A stretch of 27,649 nt of DNA, from assembly GCA_020853255.1 (NCBI GenBank), contig JADYZI010000339.1, positions 1 to 27,649 of the forward strand. Direction: 5' to 3'. This document shows, one piece after another, positions 1-7,608 of the stretch. Both the position numbers and the translations under genes were made by a program. The DNA is from Acidobacteriota bacterium (GTDB taxonomy: Bacteria > Acidobacteriota > Blastocatellia > Pyrinomonadales > Pyrinomonadaceae). The notes under the pieces were generated by a model. That model was given only the letters and a program-made list of their open reading frames with translations, did no database searches and was not told the origin of the DNA. Positions within the stretch are counted from its first letter, which is position 1, and each line of letters begins with the position of its first letter.

Positions 1-3
1 AAC

Positions 4-36
4 AAAAATGCCATCACCACCTATCGAGTGGTAATG
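4..36 (-). terminator. Rho-independent terminator, minus strand
   Basis: On the minus strand the arms 28-36 and 12-20 form a 9-bp stem with one mismatch (CATTACCAC / GTGGTGATG) around a 7-nt loop. It is followed by GC and then a T-run (plus-strand A5 at 4-8). It lies 39 bases past the stop of the small minus-strand ORF at 75-170 and would end its transcript. A second perfect 9-bp inverted pair (30-38 with 62-70) overlaps it and could form an alternative hairpin. Confidence 0.55.
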
Positions 37-74
37 ACATCGTATGCAAACACGAAAATGCGTCATTACCCTGG

Positions 75-170
75 TCAGGTAATAATGACAATAATTCCGA
101 TGATCGCGATCAGAGCGGCCGGCCCGACGCCGGTTGCGATGCTAATTTTTTTCTGGTTCTCGCCGCTCAT
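75..170 (-). CDS. possible 31-residue single-span membrane peptide
   Basis: A short minus-strand frame encodes 31 residues. It starts with a polar, lysine-bearing head (MSGENQKKISIATG) and continues as an unbroken hydrophobic stretch rich in Ile and Val up to the C-terminal Thr. This is the pattern of a small inner-membrane peptide with its N-terminus inside. No clear Shine-Dalgarno precedes the ATG. The adjoining minus-strand terminator at 4-36 supports transcription in this direction. I do not recognise a family. Small hydrophobic frames also occur by chance, so this is a candidate only. Confidence 0.4.
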   Translation of the reverse strand: MSGENQKKISIATGVGPAALIAIIGIIVIIT

Positions 171-275
171 AACGCAAAATTTTGCCAAGATGAAGATTAT
201 AACGGATCGTTATAAAAGTCAATCAAATTTGAAACCAGGCTGCTCGTCGATTTGATATAACTCGCGCCTGCTCTT

Positions 276-369
276 CTTAGTGCCCTTTGTGTCTTCCCTT
301 TGCGCACTTTGCGTTTAGTTCCTGTTTTTCACCACAAAGGCGCAAAGGGAAGACACAAAGGGCACCAAG
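276..369. repeat. 30-bp inverted repeat with 34-nt loop
   Basis: Arms 276-305 and 340-369 are reverse complements with a single mismatch, and the innermost 26 bp are perfect. The unit is built from short words of the form CACAAAGG / GACACAAAGGG. Related but diverged words recur in the intergenic spaces at 22688-22784 and 27371-27441, so this belongs to a dispersed intergenic repeat class. No coding content is visible here. It could act as a bidirectional terminator or as a mobile palindromic element. Confidence 0.8.
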
Positions 370-489
370 AGTTCAAGCTGAGTTGGGATCCCAAAACAAT
401 ACGTGCGAGTTTCATACAAAGTTACGAAGGGCGCCAATCAAATCGATAGCAAGATGATGTTCTGGCGTCCTAGAGATTCGGTTAACGCA

Positions 490-519
490 AAAAGGCCATC
501 CGTATTCGGAAAGCCTTTT
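490..519. terminator. hairpin, probable bidirectional terminator
   Basis: The outer stem AAAAGGC (490-496) / GCCTTTT (513-519) encloses an inner stem TCCG (499-502) / CGGA (507-510) with a TATT loop. A run of T or A flanks each side, as in two-way intrinsic terminators. It sits 9 bp outside the tRNA-like fragment at 529-574. Confidence 0.5.
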
Positions 520-528
520 ACTCAAACC

Positions 529-574
529 TGGTGGAGATGAGGTGGATCGCCCCCTGGCCTCGGCATTGCGAACG
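529..574 (-). repeat. degenerate tRNA-Ala 3'-end copy (candidate attachment site)
   Basis: Read on the minus strand, this stretch reproduces the anticodon arm, T arm, acceptor 3' strand and CCA of the intact tRNA-Ala at 11592-11667. It differs by one deleted base and about three substitutions, all in the T-arm region. It has no tRNA 5' half, so it cannot be a functional tRNA. A partial 3'-end copy in the same orientation as a complete tRNA about 11 kb away, with recombinase remains beside the complete one, is the classic footprint of integration into a tRNA gene. The divergence suggests an old or decayed event. Confidence 0.75.
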
Positions 575-1135
575 GAAGGAGTAGCTGCCGGAATTCGTTA
601 GAAATGCCCATGTTTATTGACCATTAACACTTAGACCCCCCGAGCATTGCCGAAAGAAATGCCCTCATGCGGACAAAAATCCTGCCAGAATCCTACCACT
701 GTCGGTTCTTTTCAGATGCGTGCAAGAAAACCATTGGGCGTCCGGTACGCGTCCGGCTTTCCGAACGCCAAGATAAGACTAAGGGACCGCCCAGAAATCT
801 CTGATTGCGACCTCGGTACTCGCCTGCACCATCTCGAAAGCCGTCGATCAGCAAGTTTACACCAAAAGAATGTAACCACAAACCTCAGAATTCGACTGGG
901 GCCGCAATCATTGGCAACAAAAACGAAGCTTCCGAGGCCGCCCCTCTGCTCTCTATCACTGCAATCTCGCGGAGCAGGTCCCCGGAAACGTCTGGGTGCT
1001 TGTGCCTCCCGGGCGGGGCTGTTGCTCGTGCGTCACTCAATCGGATTGCAGAGGTTCCGATCAACTCACGTAGGGAAGCGACTGCATGTACATAGGATAA
1101 TGTTGCCTGAAGTTTGTCCCAATTTGACTAGGGAA
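575..1135. other. gene-poor stretch inside the left island end
   Basis: Between the tRNA-like fragment and the end of the kinase gene I see no convincing gene. Open frames here are short, lack ribosome sites and show no recognisable motifs. The only recognisable content is the short recombinase-tail remnant at 678-700. It looks like decayed mobile-element DNA. Confidence 0.5.
678..700 (+). pseudogene. tyrosine recombinase C-terminal tail remnant
   Basis: These 23 bases match 11522-11544 with one mismatch. There the same bases encode the ILPKSYH tail of the truncated recombinase; here the equivalent frame reads ILPESYH. Nothing upstream in frame resembles the catalytic domain, so this is a scrap of a second integrase copy or a duplicated island end. 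Confidence 0.55.
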
Positions 1136-3994
1136 TCAATTGACTGTTCTATTCAGTCTTGCCGCACATTTGTCGACTTTTTGCCGGACGTCATTGGGTT
1201 TTTCCACGTCCGAGGGGAGAATCGCATTTTCGCGCTGTAAATCCTGCCAGATTACCAGACTTTGTTCGTAACGGCTTTGCGCTTCTTTCAAGTCTTGCGA
1301 AAAATAGTAGTCGCCCAGAGATTCATAGAGTTTCGCCGTAATTGCACGACCATTTGGCGTTTCGGGGTTGGCAGCGGCTAGTTGTTTGCGGATTTTCAGA
1401 GCTTTGAGATAACCATCCAACGCTTCCGTTCGCTTGCCTAATCTTAACAACACCCCACCGATGGTCACGTAATCCTCCGAAAGATTCGCGGCGGTTGAAG
1501 AGTTTGAGGGGTCGGCTTTTGCGTTGGCTTCTTCGATCTCGATGGTTTTACGATAAAAATTTAGAGCCTCGTGCAAATTTCCGGCTTTTTCAAACATTGC
1601 GGCGAGGAAATAAAAAGCCACGCCCAGATCGCCGCGCGATTCCGAACTTTCGGGATTTGCGGCAACAGCCTTTTCGCAGTATTCGACACACTTGCGCTGG
1701 TTCGCAATTGCTTCCGACATCTGTCCGAGCTCCGAATAATTGCGGGCGATTTTGTGGTAATCAACCTGCACATCGCGCCTCGCGAGCGCGTTGTTCGGGT
1801 CGAGAGTCAAAGTTTTCTCGTCCGCCGCGAGCGATTTTTGCTGAATTTCCAGCGCCTCGCGGTACCTTCCCAACTTAAACAAGACATCGCCGACGCGTCC
1901 GAAAGCCGACATCGCCGCACGTTGTGAGTCGGTGTCGTTTTCATTTACTAGCGGCTGCAAGATCGTATAAGCCGCGCGCTGTGTATCCAGGGCTTCGTCG
2001 AGTTTGCCGTTCTCTTCGAGCGCGTCACCGAGCAGAACGTTGTTTTTTCCCAGATCGCGTTTGAGTTCGCGGTCATCGGGATTTTGAGCAATAAGTTCGT
2101 CGGTGATGGAATGAGACTTACGAAAATTTTCAATCGCTTCGGGCAGTTTGCCGCTCATTGCCAAAGCAGTTGCGAACCGCGTGTGCAAAGTCGCCAAATC
2201 GCGCCTTGCGGTCGGCATCGAATCTAAAATAGCAAATGCTTTGCCGTAATTTTCGAGCGCGGCTGGTAAATCGTCCGTCACCTGCGAAAGGTGCCCGACC
2301 ATCTGATAACTGCGAGATAGATCGAGCTTGACCTGTTCGTTATTCGGATCTTTTTCGAATAATTTTCGACGGATCGCAAGCGATTTCCGAAAACTTTCCA
2401 AACCACCGCCGTAATCGCCGAGACTCGATTTTGCAGGCGCGCCTTGCACTTCGCCGACCTTGAAATATGCAGTCGCAAGTTCGCTCTGCAACGAGGCGTC
2501 GTCAATATTTTCAGCCGCCAGAGTGTCAAGGTAGTTAAGCGAGTCTTTGACCATCTTTTCACGCAGCGGTGTCGAACCCGGCAACCGGGCAATGCCGTCG
2601 TGATATTCAAAAAGAACCGTGTTAGCCAGTTGCCGCACTTCGTTAAAACGCTGCTCGGCTTTGGCTTGCTCGCGTCTGGCAACAACGGATTGCCATGCCG
2701 TAACCGCTGTTGCGGCCAGAAGGGTAAAGAAAATCAAACCGCCTGCAAAAACCCCTACCCGATGGCGTTTGACAAATTTTCCAATTCGATAAAAAGACGT
2801 ATCTGCCGTTGCCGTCACCGGCAATCCGGCGAGATGGCGGCGGATGTCTTCGGCAAATTCCTGGACGGATTGATAACGCCGTTCAGGTTCTTTGCGTAAG
2901 GCTTTTAGAATGATGTTGTCGAGATCGCCACGCAACGACTTTGAATTCTCGATGTTCGATTTTGGATTGGCTTGTCGGTTGTTATCGGTCGATCGCCGCT
3001 CATCCAAAGGAGCCGTTACCATATCTGCCGCGACGGCCGAAACCGGAAACTTAGAGCTTACAACCGAACTCGGTTTTGCGGGTTCCGCCGTCAATATTTC
3101 CCGCGCAACATCTTCAGGCAAGCGGCTCAAAATTCGATAGGGTCGCTCGCCGCTCAGAAGTTCATACAAAACAACGCCAAGAGAATAAACATCGCTTGCA
3201 GTGGTTATCGGCAAGCCGCGAATTTGCTCGGGACTTGCGTATTCCGGCGTCATCACGCGAAAGATCGTTGCGGTCGCTTCGTGCGTGTCGAGTGACCAAT
3301 CGGGATGGAGCAGCTTGGCGATGCCGAAATCAAGCAGCTTGGGCCTGCCGTCATCGGTGACAAGGATGTTGGATGGTTTGATGTCGCGGTGGACTACAAG
3401 GTTCTGATGCGCATAGGAGATCGCCGAACAAACCATTTGGAACAACTCAAGGCGTTCCTCGACCGAGTAGCCGTTAGAATCGCAAAATTTCGTGATCGGC
3501 TCACCTTCGACATATTCCATTACCAAATACGGCAGACCGTCGGCAGTCGAGCCGCCGTCAAGTAATCCCGCAATGTTCGGATGTTGAAGCCGGGCAAGGA
3601 TCTGCCGTTCCATGACAAAGCGTTTGAGGACCGCATCCGTATCCATTCCGCGCTTGATAAGTTTGACGGCGACCTGTTTATCAAAGGTTTCATCGGCACG
3701 ATCCGCGAGATAGACGGTCCCCATTCCGCCGTGGCCGATCTCGCGGATAATTTTGTAGGAACCTATCTGTTTGCCTATATAAAAATCGGGTTTGTCTTCG
3801 TCAACAAACCCGATTTCAACCACCGCAGGTTCATCAATGAAATGCCCGGCTTCCTGGTTTGCGCTGATAAGTTTTTCAACCTCGAGCCGGACTTTTTCAT
3901 CGCACTTGGCGAGAAACGCGGGGCGCTCATTTTCGGGCGCAACGATAACCTTATTAAATATTTCTTTTATTTCCTGCCACTCCGCAGAATTCAT
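1136..3994 (-). CDS. membrane Ser/Thr protein kinase with C-terminal TPR repeats
   Basis: A 952-residue protein of the bacterial PknB-like class. Residues 1-70 are a helical lead-in. The kinase domain follows with the glycine loop GHGGMGTVY (87-95), the ATP lysine in VAVK (K111), HRDIKPSN (202-209, catalytic D204) and DFG (222-224), so all catalytic residues are present. An unusual low-complexity insertion of about 50 residues (about 303-353) sits in the C-lobe. One transmembrane span (about 412-434) leads to a long, probably extracytoplasmic region (460-930) of helical TPR-like repeats. An AGGAA ribosome site precedes the ATG. It lies 50 bp downstream of the ECF sigma gene on the same strand, so both are probably co-transcribed. 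In Acidobacteria such pairs are common; the target here is unknown, but the divergent secreted operon is the obvious candidate. Confidence 0.93.
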   Translation of the reverse strand: MNSAEWQEIKEIFNKVIVAPENERPAFLAKCDEKVRLEVEKLISANQEAGHFIDEPAVVEIGFVDEDKPDFYIGKQIGSYKIIREIGHGGMGTVYLADRADETFDKQVAVKLIKRGMDTDAVLKRFVMERQILARLQHPNIAGLLDGGSTADGLPYLVMEYVEGEPITKFCDSNGYSVEERLELFQMVCSAISYAHQNLVVHRDIKPSNILVTDDGRPKLLDFGIAKLLHPDWSLDTHEATATIFRVMTPEYASPEQIRGLPITTASDVYSLGVVLYELLSGERPYRILSRLPEDVAREILTAEPAKPSSVVSSKFPVSAVAADMVTAPLDERRSTDNNRQANPKSNIENSKSLRGDLDNIILKALRKEPERRYQSVQEFAEDIRRHLAGLPVTATADTSFYRIGKFVKRHRVGVFAGGLIFFTLLAATAVTAWQSVVARREQAKAEQRFNEVRQLANTVLFEYHDGIARLPGSTPLREKMVKDSLNYLDTLAAENIDDASLQSELATAYFKVGEVQGAPAKSSLGDYGGGLESFRKSLAIRRKLFEKDPNNEQVKLDLSRSYQMVGHLSQVTDDLPAALENYGKAFAILDSMPTARRDLATLHTRFATALAMSGKLPEAIENFRKSHSITDELIAQNPDDRELKRDLGKNNVLLGDALEENGKLDEALDTQRAAYTILQPLVNENDTDSQRAAMSAFGRVGDVLFKLGRYREALEIQQKSLAADEKTLTLDPNNALARRDVQVDYHKIARNYSELGQMSEAIANQRKCVEYCEKAVAANPESSESRGDLGVAFYFLAAMFEKAGNLHEALNFYRKTIEIEEANAKADPSNSSTAANLSEDYVTIGGVLLRLGKRTEALDGYLKALKIRKQLAAANPETPNGRAITAKLYESLGDYYFSQDLKEAQSRYEQSLVIWQDLQRENAILPSDVEKPNDVRQKVDKCAARLNRTVN

Positions 3995-4044
3995 AAAGTT
4001 TCCTATGCACTACGCGGAAAGCAAGCACAAACCGGCTCGAAGAA

Positions 4045-4590
4045 TCATTTCACTTTTTCATAAAGCCAGGCGCGAGCCATCGTCCATTCACGTTTTACCG
4101 TCGCGGGAGAAATTTTCATAACTTCCGCCGTTTCCTCAATCGTCAACCCGCCAAAATATCGCAGCTCGACAATTTTTGCCTGCGCGGCGTCAAATTCTTC
4201 TAGCTCATTTAATGCCAGGTCCAATTCTATTAAGTTATCTTTTGCCGCGGCCGAAACTTCCCCGGCATCCTCAAGCGAAACCTTCAGGCCGCTTCCGCGT
4301 TTTTCCGCCCGATGACTTCGCGCATTGTCGATCAGTATTCGTCGCATCGCTTGCGCGGAAAGGGCAAAAAACTGTGCCCGGTTTCTGAAATCGACTGAGC
4401 GCTGATCAATCAATTTCATATAAGCCTCGTGAACAAGAGCGGTCGTCTGAAGCGTTATATCCTTCCTTTCATTCCGCAAGTAGGTGTGCGCCAACCGGCG
4501 AAGCTCGTTGTAAACGATCGGCAGCAGTTCGTCTAGAGCATCGCGGCTGCCGTTGGAATAATCTTCGAGCAATCTGGTGATCTCACTCAT
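4045..4590 (-). CDS. ECF-type RNA polymerase sigma factor (Sig-70_X6-like)
   Basis: About 181 residues from the ATG at 4590 (MSEITRLLEDYSNG). An upstream in-frame ATG at 4689 would add 33 residues unlike the family, so I prefer the internal start. Region 2 is visible as LLPIVYNELRRLAHTYL with TTALVHEAYMKL. Region 4 is the C-terminal helix-turn-helix LRYFGGLTIEETAEVMKIS followed by PATVKREWTMARAWL. The wording matches the sigma family found beside TPR kinases in Acidobacteria and Planctomycetes. No anti-sigma factor is adjacent; activity may instead be controlled by the downstream kinase (inference). It is divergent from the exported-protein operon, with a 141-bp shared upstream region. Confidence 0.9.
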   Translation of the reverse strand: MSEITRLLEDYSNGSRDALDELLPIVYNELRRLAHTYLRNERKDITLQTTALVHEAYMKLIDQRSVDFRNRAQFFALSAQAMRRILIDNARSHRAEKRGSGLKVSLEDAGEVSAAAKDNLIELDLALNELEEFDAAQAKIVELRYFGGLTIEETAEVMKISPATVKREWTMARAWLYEKVK

Positions 4591-4731
4591 AGCACCCACT
4601 TTTAAGTCGATTGTCTCTGTGTCATTCGGACCAGGAACAGGCCGGGAAATCAATTGAGCCAATTCTACGCCCATTGCCGCGTAATGCACAGAGGAAATTT
4701 AGGTCCTGGAGAATTAGTGAGAAGAATAAAT
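4591..4731. promoter_or_regulatory. shared divergent upstream region of sigma gene and secreted operon
   Basis: These 141 bases separate the sigma start (minus) from the first exported protein (plus), so promoters for both units are expected here. I cannot identify a convincing -35/-10 pair by eye on either strand. A purine-rich GAGAAG just before the ATG at 4732 may serve as a weak ribosome site. Confidence 0.35.
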
Positions 4732-5157
4732 ATGAAAGACTCAAAAATCATTGTCGTCATTACGCTAATCGGCTTTTTCGCTCTCGGCTGCTTTGTCGCC
4801 GACGCTTCAGCGCAAACGCCCCGTCCCTCGCCGCTGCCGAAATGCACAGCGAATGCCGACCAGATCTATTTTGTTGCTTCCGGGCAGCAGGTCAACGATG
4901 TTCACCCCGGCGGTAACGGCTATCAATTAAACATTCTCGGGAAGGGCGCAAACAAATTTGGTTTGGTCAAAGACGATTACATGGAATCGGTCTCGCTCAT
5001 TGCCAACTATACGAATGATACTGCCGCCAAGTGGCAGGTTAATTTCAAACCGAACATGGGCCGCGAGATCACAACCGTTCGAATGCGTTCCGAATGCACC
5101 GGCCGCGCCGTCAACACTTACAACCTGACCGTGAACGTCGTGCTTCGCGACCAATAG
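4732..5157 (+). CDS. small exported protein of unknown function
   Basis: 141 residues from the ATG at 4732. A longer reading from 4654 would put 26 non-signal residues before a clear signal peptide, so the internal start is chosen. The signal peptide (KIIVVITLIGFFALGCF) ends at an ASA|QT-like cleavage site near residue 28. The mature part is beta-rich, with two cysteines (in PKCTAN and SECTG) that could form a disulfide. It is the first gene of a six-gene run of exported proteins, 12 bp before the next gene. I do not recognise the family. Confidence 0.8.
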   Translation: MKDSKIIVVITLIGFFALGCFVADASAQTPRPSPLPKCTANADQIYFVASGQQVNDVHPGGNGYQLNILGKGANKFGLVKDDYMESVSLIANYTNDTAAKWQVNFKPNMGREITTVRMRSECTGRAVNTYNLTVNVVLRDQ

Positions 5158-5169
5158 ACCGGAGGAAAT

Positions 5170-6792
5170 ATGATTCGGAAAATCATCATTTTTGTATTAT
5201 TTGGACTCGGTGCCGTCGTAGCCCACGGGCAGGAATTTACACACACAACGACGGCGTCAAACACGGTCTCATCGAAATCCACAATTGTCGCGCCGAGGTT
5301 AGATAATAACCCGCAAGCTATCATCATCGCGACGCCGATCGGTGAAACCGCCAGACTGAATCCGCATCCGATCGGTGCTTGGTATTACAACGGGAAGTGG
5401 AACATCTTTAACACAGACCACGCCGTCATGCCCATTGGCATGAAATTTTCCGTTCAAGTTTTCCCGGGCTCGAGTGCAGGGCGTTTCGTTCATGAGGTCA
5501 CCAAAGACAACCTCTGGGAAGGAGTAACGCTCATCGATGATCCGGCGTTAAACGGCAATCCGACGGCACAGGTCAGAATCTTTCAAAACCATGGGTCGTC
5601 AGGCAGCCCCGGCTACAATCGTAATCCCAATGAGGCGATTGCCGTTTACAACGTCGCAACCGGCAAATGGGCGATTGGAAATATCAACGGCAAACCACTG
5701 TTTCCGAACACTGCGTACAACGTGGTCGTTGGCGGAGTGAAGGATCCCTCGATCCGCCCATTGCCTGTTCCGACGCGGACAAGAGAACCGATAATTTCCG
5801 AGCCGGTCAAAGCGGTTCCGACTCGTACTCGCGAGCCTGTAGCATCGTCGACAGTTCAACCGGTAGCAAATTTTTCTTCGGCGTGTACTCCCGCGATGGC
5901 TCACGAGACGATCGGTAAATGGGGGCGTCAGAGAAAGGACGACCTCGCGATGGCGGACCGCACGTTTCCGGCGGCCCAGTACAAACCGGTGCTCGCAAAA
6001 GCGCAGGACGTCATAGAGCTCTTCAAGCTCGCCAACCCCGAGTTTAAGGGCATTGAGGCACATGCATATCGAGGAATTCGAGGTCAGTCAATTATTCCCA
6101 ACGGCCCGCTGCCGTTTCGGGTCGATGTCTGGTACGGAAGTTTCATCTGCGTCGGCAACGATACTTACAAGGTCGACATGCGCGGGAAGATCGTCCTTCA
6201 CGGCAACTATGGCTTTACAACCGTGTCGTTCAATAGCCTGAGCGATGTACTCGAAAGCGTGTCGCTAACGACAAATAACGGCGACGAGATTTTTCAATAC
6301 AACAAAGATCTCGGCGAGTTCAAAGGATTCCCTCACATTCAAACCAGTCATCGCGACTCATACCACGAGGCTCTCATTATCGCGGAGAATGATCGTCTTC
6401 CGTTTAAGCCGGTCACCCGTGAGCAGTACATCCAGGCAAGAATCAAGACATACCAGGCGGGCGGAGGGATGAGCGACGCAATCGCGGGCTTGAACCGTGT
6501 TCTCGAAAACATGTCCGCGACGGAACGTCAGGCTCCCGCACTGGTCCGCGACGTTACGACGCTGCCTGGCAGTTCGCGCTTGTTCGCGACAGAAGCAGAG
6601 GGCGGACAACATCTCGTCACGATCGACAAGAGTTACTTCAATCCAAGACTGCCTCGCGACAAGGTTCAGCTGATCACCATGCGTTGGCACTCAAGCCCAA
6701 ACGACCCGCTCGATCAGCCAAAGGTCGAAATGATTAAGGCGTTCAAGGAGAACTTCGACTTCATCGCCTTGTGGGAAATGCTGGGTCGATGA
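5170..6792 (+). CDS. large exported protein with two GKW repeats and a C-terminal domain, unknown function
   Basis: 540 residues, preceded by an excellent GGAGGAA ribosome site. A signal peptide ends near AHG|QE (about residue 20). Residues about 50-185 carry two copies of a motif in which an aromatic strand is followed by GKW, a short loop and a Val-rich strand (GAWYYNGKWNIFN and AVYNVATGKWAIGN), suggesting a duplicated beta fold. A proline-rich linker with VPTRTREP written twice (about residues 199 and 216) separates this from a C-terminal region (about 235-540) that contains several aromatic, beta-like stretches. The C-terminal motifs resemble nothing I can name. Probably periplasmic or surface exposed. 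It lies 12 bp after its predecessor and 15 bp before its successor, so it is operonic. Confidence 0.85.
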   Translation: MIRKIIIFVLFGLGAVVAHGQEFTHTTTASNTVSSKSTIVAPRLDNNPQAIIIATPIGETARLNPHPIGAWYYNGKWNIFNTDHAVMPIGMKFSVQVFPGSSAGRFVHEVTKDNLWEGVTLIDDPALNGNPTAQVRIFQNHGSSGSPGYNRNPNEAIAVYNVATGKWAIGNINGKPLFPNTAYNVVVGGVKDPSIRPLPVPTRTREPIISEPVKAVPTRTREPVASSTVQPVANFSSACTPAMAHETIGKWGRQRKDDLAMADRTFPAAQYKPVLAKAQDVIELFKLANPEFKGIEAHAYRGIRGQSIIPNGPLPFRVDVWYGSFICVGNDTYKVDMRGKIVLHGNYGFTTVSFNSLSDVLESVSLTTNNGDEIFQYNKDLGEFKGFPHIQTSHRDSYHEALIIAENDRLPFKPVTREQYIQARIKTYQAGGGMSDAIAGLNRVLENMSATERQAPALVRDVTTLPGSSRLFATEAEGGQHLVTIDKSYFNPRLPRDKVQLITMRWHSSPNDPLDQPKVEMIKAFKENFDFIALWEMLGR

Positions 6793-6807
6793 GGAGGCGA
6801 GAACAGG

Positions 6808-7608
6808 ATGAATACCGACACCTTCAGACATGCGCTCATCACGATAGTCGTGATCTGTTTCGCGCTCCCGGATATCGCATACGGCCAGGAGCCGTTCACC
6901 AATAGAGGCGACGTTTGGAAAGTAGATTACCGAGTACTAGTCACTGGCGACTTCTCGGTCGAGCCCGAAATCGGATCGGAAGGCCCGACGATCTATTATC
7001 ACATCAAGCGCGAATACCTCGGGCGTGCGACGCTGCGTTACGATCCCAAAGCGGGCGGATCCGTCACAAGCCCGGTTTTCAAAAACCCTAACTCCAGCGT
7101 TCGCATTAAGATCAACGACTTTATCCATTCGATCTATCCGGTCATTTGCGAGGAGTACGAATCCACTGAGGAGTTCTGGACCGCGGATGTCGATACTACA
7201 TTCGGCGACGACAAACCGATCCCTGCCTTGTTGCTCATAGACACAAAGGCAAAAGCCTATAAGACATCGTTCCCGATTCTTTACATCGATGATCCGGAAA
7301 GCATGTCTGATAAGCTGGTCTACAAAAAAACCCAATATAAGAACCCCGGTCGCAAAGTGAAGGAATCTCCTCCGGACGAGAGGTTCCCTTTCGTAATGCA
7401 CGACTACCCGAATGTGAAGGGCTATATCGAGGGCAAAAGCATCAGGCGAGCCGCACCTTTGTCGGAGCTGACGCAGCACCCAGAAGGTTACCTGACGTGG
7501 CTCTCACCGGTCCTGCATCCCGACAAGCCGTTGTACGAAGGCGTACCCGATTCGAAAGATAAAGTGTACATACTGATCCACTTCGCTATCAAGAAGGTGA
7601 CGAAATGA
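6808..7608 (+). CDS. exported protein of unknown function
   Basis: 266 residues with a GGAGG ribosome site before the ATG. An N-terminal signal peptide (HALITIVVICFALPDIAYG|QE) ends near residue 27. The mature protein is rich in beta-prone segments, charged and largely hydrophilic, with one Cys (VICEEY). There is no transmembrane segment beyond the signal. The stop overlaps the next start as ATGA, indicating translational coupling. No family is recognised. Its place in the operon suggests it works in the envelope with its neighbours (inference). Confidence 0.83.
   Translation: MNTDTFRHALITIVVICFALPDIAYGQEPFTNRGDVWKVDYRVLVTGDFSVEPEIGSEGPTIYYHIKREYLGRATLRYDPKAGGSVTSPVFKNPNSSVRIKINDFIHSIYPVICEEYESTEEFWTADVDTTFGDDKPIPALLLIDTKAKAYKTSFPILYIDDPESMSDKLVYKKTQYKNPGRKVKESPPDERFPFVMHDYPNVKGYIEGKSIRRAAPLSELTQHPEGYLTWLSPVLHPDKPLYEGVPDSKDKVYILIHFAIKKVTK

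Noticed and set aside
276..369. CRISPR-like repeat
   Set aside because: There is one inverted repeat, not a series of direct repeats with spacers, and no cas genes are in the window.
647..1240. 197-codon plus-strand frame at the left island end
   Set aside because: It overlaps the end of the kinase gene, has no start signals and a composition unlike real proteins of the region; only a short integrase scrap inside it is recognisable.
4654..4731. Earlier start for the first exported protein
   Set aside because: It would place 26 polar residues before an obvious signal peptide.
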